Made by a program: the position numbers and the translations under genes. Shown here piece after piece: positions 59,441 through 64,000 of a stretch of DNA of 64,000 nucleotides (its first letter is position 1; each line of letters starts with the position of its first letter). The notes under the pieces are model-generated. The model did no database searches. It was not told the DNA's origin and saw only the letters and a list, made by a program, of their open reading frames with translations. The stretch lies in contig NZ_JAUHLI010000002.1 in the NCBI RefSeq assembly GCF_036325985.1, positions 1 through 64,000 of the forward strand, given 5' to 3'. The stretch comes from Alkalimonas cellulosilytica (lineage in GTDB: Bacteria; Pseudomonadota; Gammaproteobacteria; Enterobacterales; Alteromonadaceae).

Positions 59441-59518
59441 CAGCAAAACATGGCAACAAACTTGAGATTGCGGCTGGCATTGGGTACTATCGGGCCGCAA
59501 TAATTACAAGGAACAGGC

Positions 59519-60262
59519 ATGACAATGCGCAAGCCCATGGTGGCAGCCAACTGGAAAATGAATGGCTCTGATGCTTTGGCCAAAGAAATGCTTTCGGCTC
59601 TGGCTTCAACCAATCTTAACGAGCTGGATGTGCTGATTTGTCCGCCTGCGACCCTGCTGCATGCCTTTGCAAACTCAGCGTCTTGTGTCTTAGGTGCGCA
59701 AAATCTGAGTGAGCACACTGCGGGTGCTTACACCGGTGAGTTAAGTGCGGCCTTGCTGGCAGCTGCAGGCGCTCGCTTCGTTTTGGTCGGCCATTCTGAG
59801 CGTCGCACCCTGTTTGCTGAAAGCGATCAGGCACTGGCTGGTAAGATGCAGCAAGCCATCGAACATGGCCTGACGCCAGTGTACTGTATTGGTGAAAACC
59901 TGCAGCAGCGGCAACAAGAAAAAACCGGGCAGGTGCTTGCGAAACAATTAGCTGCAGTGTATGCTTCGCATCCCGAATTCCTCGCTAAGTCGGTGATCGC
60001 TTACGAGCCGGTTTGGGCTATAGGTACGGGTGAAGCGGCAACTCCTGAGCAGGCTCAGCAAGCCCACGCAGCCATCCGCCAGCAGCTGGCACAGTACGAT
60101 AGCAAAGCGGCTGCCGAGGTCAGAGTTTTATACGGTGGCAGCGTCAATAGCAAGAATGCTGCTGAGCTGCTTAGCCAGCCGGATATTGATGGCGGTCTGG
60201 TCGGTGGTGCCAGCCTGAATGCTGAAGAATTTTTACACATTTGCCTGAGCGCAAAGGGTTAA
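59519..60262 (+). CDS. tpiA: Triosephosphate isomerase
   Basis: 247 aa from ATG 59519 behind AAGGA; ATG 59525 (MRKPMVAANWKMNG) is nearly as good. Substrate-binding Asn-Trp-Lys in AANWKMNG, catalytic His in VGHSERR (about 96), catalytic Glu in AYEPVWAIGTGEAATPEQA (about 164), and phosphate-gripper LYGGSVNSKN. It links the triose phosphates; the glyceraldehyde 3-phosphate from Eda in the pectin locus would feed into it. secG follows 6 bp later. Confidence 0.98.
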   Translation: MTMRKPMVAANWKMNGSDALAKEMLSALASTNLNELDVLICPPATLLHAFANSASCVLGAQNLSEHTAGAYTGELSAALLAAAGARFVLVGHSERRTLFAESDQALAGKMQQAIEHGLTPVYCIGENLQQRQQEKTGQVLAKQLAAVYASHPEFLAKSVIAYEPVWAIGTGEAATPEQAQQAHAAIRQQLAQYDSKAAAEVRVLYGGSVNSKNAAELLSQPDIDGGLVGGASLNAEEFLHICLSAKG

Positions 60263-60268
60263 CGAATT

Positions 60269-60595
60269 ATGTTTGAAGTCTTTATGGTGATGTATTTGTT
60301 GGTGGCTTTATCGTTGATCGGGTTGATCCTGATCCAGCACGGTAAAGGTGCCGATATGGGTGCTGCCTTTGGTGCTGGCGCTTCCTCCACAGTATTTGGC
60401 TCTGCGGGTAAAGGTAATTTCCTTACCAAAACCACCACAGTGCTTGCTGTCGTTTTCTTTGTTCTGAGCATTGTGCTGGGTCGTTACACTGCGGGCCAGA
60501 GTAGCCAGGTGGATGCATGGCAGGATTTGTCGGTTCCAATGACTGAATCCGTACCAGCAACCCCGTCTGAGAACGAGATCCCGTTCGGTAACTAA
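60269..60595 (+). CDS. secG: Protein-export membrane protein SecG
   Basis: 108 aa. Two membrane helices (about 3-22 and 54-74) separated by the conserved GKGADMGAAFGAGASSTVFG loop and GNFLTKTT. The C-terminal tail is polar. It assists SecYEG translocation. Gene order tpiA-secG-tRNA-Leu is the common gammaproteobacterial one. Confidence 0.97.
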   Translation: MFEVFMVMYLLVALSLIGLILIQHGKGADMGAAFGAGASSTVFGSAGKGNFLTKTTTVLAVVFFVLSIVLGRYTAGQSSQVDAWQDLSVPMTESVPATPSENEIPFGN

Positions 60596-60608
60596 GCCGG
60601 ACACATCT

Positions 60609-60693
60609 GCCGAGGTGGTGAAATTGGTAGACACGCTATCTTGAGGGGGTAGTGTCTTCGGACGTGCGGGTTCAAGTCCCGCTCTCGGCACCA
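60609..60693 (+). tRNA. tRNA-Leu (anticodon GAG)
   Basis: 85 nt class II tRNA with encoded CCA. Acceptor GCCGAGG / TCTCGGC with discriminator A, D-arm with GGTAGACACG, anticodon stem CTATC / GGTAG with loop TTGAGGG (GAG), a short variable arm and T-loop GGTTCAAGTCC. Confidence 0.96.
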
Positions 60694-60777
60694 AATTACA
60701 ACAGCAAGAGCCGGCATTAAATGCCTAAGCCCTTGCGGTACTAACCTCACAGCTATATAATAGTTGCCAATTACGGA

Positions 60778-60854
<77 letters not shown>

Positions 60855-61000
60855 AATTTCGTCAGTTTAAAATTCGTACTAATTTTAAACTTGACCAATT
60901 CACAGTCACCGAACTGTGGAGCGATCGTCAGTAGTGATGCTCGCCACGATTAATTCAGCATTGATTTTGGCGATAAATCAGTGCTTTCGGATAGTAAATT

Positions 61001-61026
61001 CGCCCCGCTTGTTCGGGGCGTTTTTA
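61001..61026 (+). terminator. First terminator in the rimP leader
   Basis: CGCCCCG-CTTGTT-CGGGGCG followed by TTTTTAT, between the initiator tRNA and rimP. Confidence 0.9.
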
Positions 61027-61048
61027 TATCTGCAAACTGAGTTTGTGG

Positions 61049-61073
61049 AATGGGCGTTTCGCCCATTTTTTAT
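61049..61073 (+). terminator. Second terminator in the rimP leader
   Basis: AATGGGCG-TTT-CGCCCATT followed by TTTTTATTT, 54 bp before the rimP start. Confidence 0.8.
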
Positions 61074-61126
61074 TTAACACCTGTAGCTGGCGTGGGTAAA
61101 CCCAGCCGGCGGCTCTGGAGGTTTTC

Positions 61127-61582
61127 TTGGCGAAGCAGGAACAGCAGTTAATGGAGTTACTGACACCGACTGTGTCGGCAGCTGGCTTTGAATTGCTTGG
61201 TATTGAAGTGTTGCGTGCAGGTAAGCATTCTACGGTGCGCTTATACATTGATCATCCAGACGGGGTGACGGTGGAGCATTGCGCCATCATCAGCCGTGAA
61301 GTGGGTGCCATTTTGGATGTGGAAGATCCCATTTCGCATGAATACATGCTGGAAGTATCGTCGCCTGGTTTGGATCGGCCCTTATTTACGCCCGAGCATT
61401 TTGCTAGGGCTGTAGGTCAAAAAGTGGATGTAAAACTGGCCATTCCCCAGGATGGACGTCGTAAATTCAAAGGCATCTTGCAGGCGATTGAGCAGGATAT
61501 GCTGGTGATAGAAATCGATGGCAAGCAGTTTCGTTTGCTGATGGATAACGTTGAAAAGGCAAATATTGTACCTGTGTTCTGA
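61127..61582 (+). CDS. rimP: Ribosome maturation factor RimP
   Basis: 151 aa starting at TTG 61127 with GGAGG 5 bp before it. N-terminal domain GFELLGIEVLRAGKHSTVRLYIDHPDGVTVEHCAIISREV (split at about 20-60), the EVSSPGLDRPL hallmark (about 82-92), and an Sm-like C-terminal domain (FKGILQAIEQDMLVI). It is needed for 30S maturation. It is first in rimP-nusA-infB, 32 bp before nusA. Confidence 0.96.
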   Translation: MAKQEQQLMELLTPTVSAAGFELLGIEVLRAGKHSTVRLYIDHPDGVTVEHCAIISREVGAILDVEDPISHEYMLEVSSPGLDRPLFTPEHFARAVGQKVDVKLAIPQDGRRKFKGILQAIEQDMLVIEIDGKQFRLLMDNVEKANIVPVF

Positions 61583-61614
61583 TTGCAGACAGGTCCAACA
61601 GAGGCAGCAAGAAA

Positions 61615-63111
61615 ATGGCAAAAGAAATTTTATTGGTTGTTGATGCGGTTTCAAATGAAAAGTCGGTGCCCAGAGAGAAAATCTTTGAGGCGCTGGAATA
61701 CGCACTGGCCGCCGCCACTAAAAAGAAGAATGAAGGCGACATTGAGGTTCGGGTCAGTATCGATCGTAAAACCGGCTCTTTTGATACCTTCCGTCGTTGG
61801 GAAGTGGTGCCGGATGATCAGCCGATTGAACACCCTTATCGGGAGATTACCCTATCGGCAGCTCAGTACGAGCAGCCGGAACTGAATGTTGGCGATTACG
61901 TGGAAGAGCAAATTGAGTCCATCGTATTCGACCGTATCACCACGCAAATGGCTAAACAGGTCATTGTACAAAAAGTACGGGAAGCAGAGCGCTCTCAGGT
62001 AGTCGAGGCGTATGTGGATCAGGTGGGTGAGCTGGTGACCGGTGTGGTGAAAAAAGCCAACCGGGATAACATCATCGTTGACCTTGGCAACAATGCTGAA
62101 GCGATTCTGACCCGCGAGCACATGCTGCCGCGTGAAACCTACCGCACTGGCGACCGTTTACGTGCTTTGCTGTTCGAAGTGAAGCCGGAAGCCCGCGGCG
62201 CTCAGCTGTTCTTAAGCCGTACCCGCCCGGAAATGCTGATTGAACTGTTCCGTATTGAAGTGCCGGAAATCGGTGAAGAAATGATTGAGCTGCGTGGTGC
62301 AGCCCGCGATCCGGGTTCACGCGCTAAAATCGCTGTGAAGACCAACGACCGTCGTATCGATCCGGTTGGCGCCTGTGTTGGTATGCGTGGTTCACGCGTG
62401 CAGGCAGTTTCCGGTGAGCTGGGTGGCGAGCGGGTGGATATCGTGTTGTACGACGACAACGATGCCCAGTTTGTTATTAATGCCATGGCTCCGGCCGAAG
62501 TCGCTTCGATCGTCGTGGATGAAGAAGCACATTCGATGGATATCGCCGTTGAAGAAGGCAACCTGGCGATGGCCATTGGCCGCAATGGTCAGAACATTCG
62601 TCTTGCCAGCCAGTTGACTGGTTGGGAACTGAACGTAATGACGGTTGAAGACATGCAGAAGAAGCATCAGGAAGAAGCCAGCAAGGTGATGGATCTTTTC
62701 ACCAGCACACTGGAAATTGATGAAGATTTTGCCTCAGTACTGGTAGATGAGGGTTTCTCCACGCTGGAAGAAATTGCCTATGTCCCTGTTTCTGAACTCT
62801 TGTCCATCGATGGCTTTGACGAAGAGATTGTTGAAGAACTGCGCAATCGCGCTAAAGCTTACCTGACCACTCAGGCGCTGGCTTCAGAAGAGTCACTGGA
62901 AGGCGCTAAGCCATCTGAGCAACTGTTAGCACTGGAAGGTCTGGATACCCACACCGCCTATGTGTTGGCCAGCAAAGGCGTAGTTACATTAGACGATTTA
63001 GCCGAGCAGGGCGTTGATGACCTGCTGGATTTAGCAGAAATGAGTGAAGATCAGGCAGCCGCCCTGATCATGGCTGCCAGAAACATTGTCTGGTTCAGCG
63101 AAGAAAATTAA
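61615..63111 (+). CDS. nusA: Transcription termination/antitermination protein NusA
   Basis: 498 aa. N-terminal RNA-polymerase-binding domain (about 1-130), S1 domain (VTGVVKKANRDNIIVDLGNNAEAIL, about 135-200), two KH domains (DPVGACVGMRGSRVQAVSGELGGERVDIV; AIGRNGQNIRLASQLTGWELNVM) and two C-terminal acidic repeats (about 360-420 and 435-495). It modulates pausing, termination and antitermination, and could act on the two terminators in its own operon leader. infB follows after 25 bp. Confidence 0.98.
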   Translation: MAKEILLVVDAVSNEKSVPREKIFEALEYALAAATKKKNEGDIEVRVSIDRKTGSFDTFRRWEVVPDDQPIEHPYREITLSAAQYEQPELNVGDYVEEQIESIVFDRITTQMAKQVIVQKVREAERSQVVEAYVDQVGELVTGVVKKANRDNIIVDLGNNAEAILTREHMLPRETYRTGDRLRALLFEVKPEARGAQLFLSRTRPEMLIELFRIEVPEIGEEMIELRGAARDPGSRAKIAVKTNDRRIDPVGACVGMRGSRVQAVSGELGGERVDIVLYDDNDAQFVINAMAPAEVASIVVDEEAHSMDIAVEEGNLAMAIGRNGQNIRLASQLTGWELNVMTVEDMQKKHQEEASKVMDLFTSTLEIDEDFASVLVDEGFSTLEEIAYVPVSELLSIDGFDEEIVEELRNRAKAYLTTQALASEESLEGAKPSEQLLALEGLDTHTAYVLASKGVVTLDDLAEQGVDDLLDLAEMSEDQAAALIMAARNIVWFSEEN

Positions 63112-63136
63112 TGGGTCAACGGAGGTAACAACTTAT

Positions 63137-64000
63137 ATGGCAGATGTCACCATAGAAAAGCTCGCCACAGATGTAAACACAACTGTTGATCGCTTAGTAC
63201 AACAATTTGCAGACGCCGGGATCAGCAAGAATGCTGGCTCCATGGTCACCGAAGATGAAAAGCGTACTTTGCTGCAGCATTTAAGCCGCCAGCATGGTGC
63301 TGAGGCCGCGACGCCGTCCAAGCTGACCTTAAAGCGCAAAGAGAAGAGCACTCTGAGCGTACCGGGTGGTGCTGGGCGTAACCGTGAAGTCACGGTAGAA
63401 GTGCGTAAGCAAAAAACCTACATTAAAAAGCCGATGCTGGATGAAGCGACGTTAAAAGCGCAGGAAGAAGCGCGGCTGGCTGAAGAAAAAGCCAAAGCCG
63501 AAGCCGAACGTGCTGAGCGCGAGCGTCAGGAAGCACAGCGTAAAGCCAAAGCCGAAGCTGAGCGTCGGGCGAAGGAAGAAGCGGAGCGTAAAGCCGCTGA
63601 AGCCAAGCGTCGTGAAGAGCAGAAAAAAGACGATCCGGAAGAAGCGGCCCGTCGTGCTGCCCGTGAAGAAGCGCGGAAAGAAGCCGAGCGTCTAAAACAG
63701 CAGCAAGAAGCGGAAGCCCTGCGTAAGCTGGAAGAAGAAGCACGCAAACAGGCAGAAGAAGCCAAGCGTCTTGCCGAAGAGAATCGTGAGCGCTGGGAGC
63801 AGGAAGAAAAAGCCAAAGGCACTGAAGATGGCGATTATCACCTGACCAGCAACGAGTTTGCCAAGCAAGCCGAAGACGAAGTAGATGCACGCGAAGAGCG
63901 GGCCGGTCGTCGTGGTGTGGCTGCGAAGAAGGCGGCTCCGGCTAAAGGCAAAAAGAAAGATGATCGTAATGATCGTGAAGCCTTTAACCGTGCCAACAAG
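63137..64000 (+). CDS. infB: Translation initiation factor IF-2 (N-terminal part, runs off the window)
   Basis: 288 codons are visible with no stop; the gene continues beyond the right edge. It begins MADVTIEKLATDVNTTVDRLVQQFADAGI, the IF2-N domain (about 1-50), followed by the IF2-associated region (LTLKRKEKSTLSV, VEVRKQKTYIKK) and a very long, charged Glu/Ala/Arg/Lys helix (about 100-230), then a basic linker. The GTPase domain is not in the window. GGAGG lies 11 bp before the ATG. Confidence 0.96.
   Translation, partial: MADVTIEKLATDVNTTVDRLVQQFADAGISKNAGSMVTEDEKRTLLQHLSRQHGAEAATPSKLTLKRKEKSTLSVPGGAGRNREVTVEVRKQKTYIKKPMLDEATLKAQEEARLAEEKAKAEAERAERERQEAQRKAKAEAERRAKEEAERKAAEAKRREEQKKDDPEEAARRAAREEARKEAERLKQQQEAEALRKLEEEARKQAEEAKRLAEENRERWEQEEKAKGTEDGDYHLTSNEFAKQAEDEVDAREERAGRRGVAAKKAAPAKGKKKDDRNDREAFNRANK

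Noticed and set aside
63423..63890. Minus-strand Leu/Ala/Arg-rich open frame opposite infB
   Set aside because: It is the antisense of the repetitive Glu/Ala/Lys/Arg helix of IF-2; composition is explained by that and no start signal is seen.

Overview
The window reads as a gammaproteobacterial chromosome. The closest overall resemblance in gene content and order is to Alteromonadales/Chromatiales genera such as Alishewanella, Rheinheimera or Arsukibacterium; this is judged from protein recognition, not from a search. Pointers are the order smpB-ratA-ratB-bamE-recN-nadK-hrcA-grpE, the split heat-shock loci, a Shewanella-type D-lactate dehydrogenase, the order carA-carB-greA / yhbY-rlmE-ftsH-folP-glmM-tpiA-secG-tRNA-Leu-tRNA-fMet-rimP-nusA-infB, and a pectin catabolism cluster.

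Region 1 (1-6294) is the right end of a mobile genomic island inserted at the 3' end of ssrA (tmRNA, 6295-6655, minus strand). It carries a P4-type tyrosine integrase, two small unknown genes, two AlpA-like regulators, a TOPRIM primase-like protein, a DUF3987 protein and an unknown gene. The island's left end lies outside the window. A TAGAC repeat occurs at 8-9 bp spacing in two clusters, one intergenic and one inside the last gene. Together with the primase-type genes this suggests a replication module.

Region 2 (6295-13280) is core: ssrA and its partner smpB, ratA/ratB, bamE, recN (with a tandem LexA site), nadK, hrcA and grpE (with a sigma-32 promoter).

Region 3 (13296-38073) is a nearly complete pectin/galacturonate locus. 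It has a TonB-dependent receptor and a DUF4861-GH105 lipoprotein on the minus strand. On the plus strand are kduD, kduI, a TRAP transporter (dctPQM), an IclR and a LacI regulator, a GH28 polygalacturonase, uxaA, uxaC, a UxuB-type reductase, eda, kdgK, a GapN-type dehydrogenase and an FAD/Fe-S D-lactate dehydrogenase. Oligogalacturonides would be imported across the outer membrane, cut to mono-uronates, taken up by TRAP, converted to KDG and KDPG, and split to pyruvate and glyceraldehyde 3-phosphate. A 14-bp palindrome (TGCCACCGGTGGCA) recurs at five places, twice as pairs exactly 33 bp apart. It overlaps the -35 boxes of the key promoters and is the likely operator of the LacI protein.

Region 4 (38083-48630) holds dnaK-dnaJ (sigma-32 promoter), an M48 lipoprotein peptidase, an NhaC-family transporter with a MetJ-type box (a methionine transporter candidate), a PEP-CTERM GDSL hydrolase with a sigma-54 promoter, qmcA-nfeD, yqhD and dapB.

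Region 5 (48668-64000) is core housekeeping: carAB behind a leader terminator (probable attenuator), greA, an unknown gene, yhbY, rlmE-ftsH (sigma-32 promoter, and a ten-G run in ftsH), folP-glmM, tpiA, secG, two tRNAs, and the rimP-nusA-infB operon behind two leader terminators. infB runs off the right edge.

No CRISPR array, rRNA or insertion sequence was seen.
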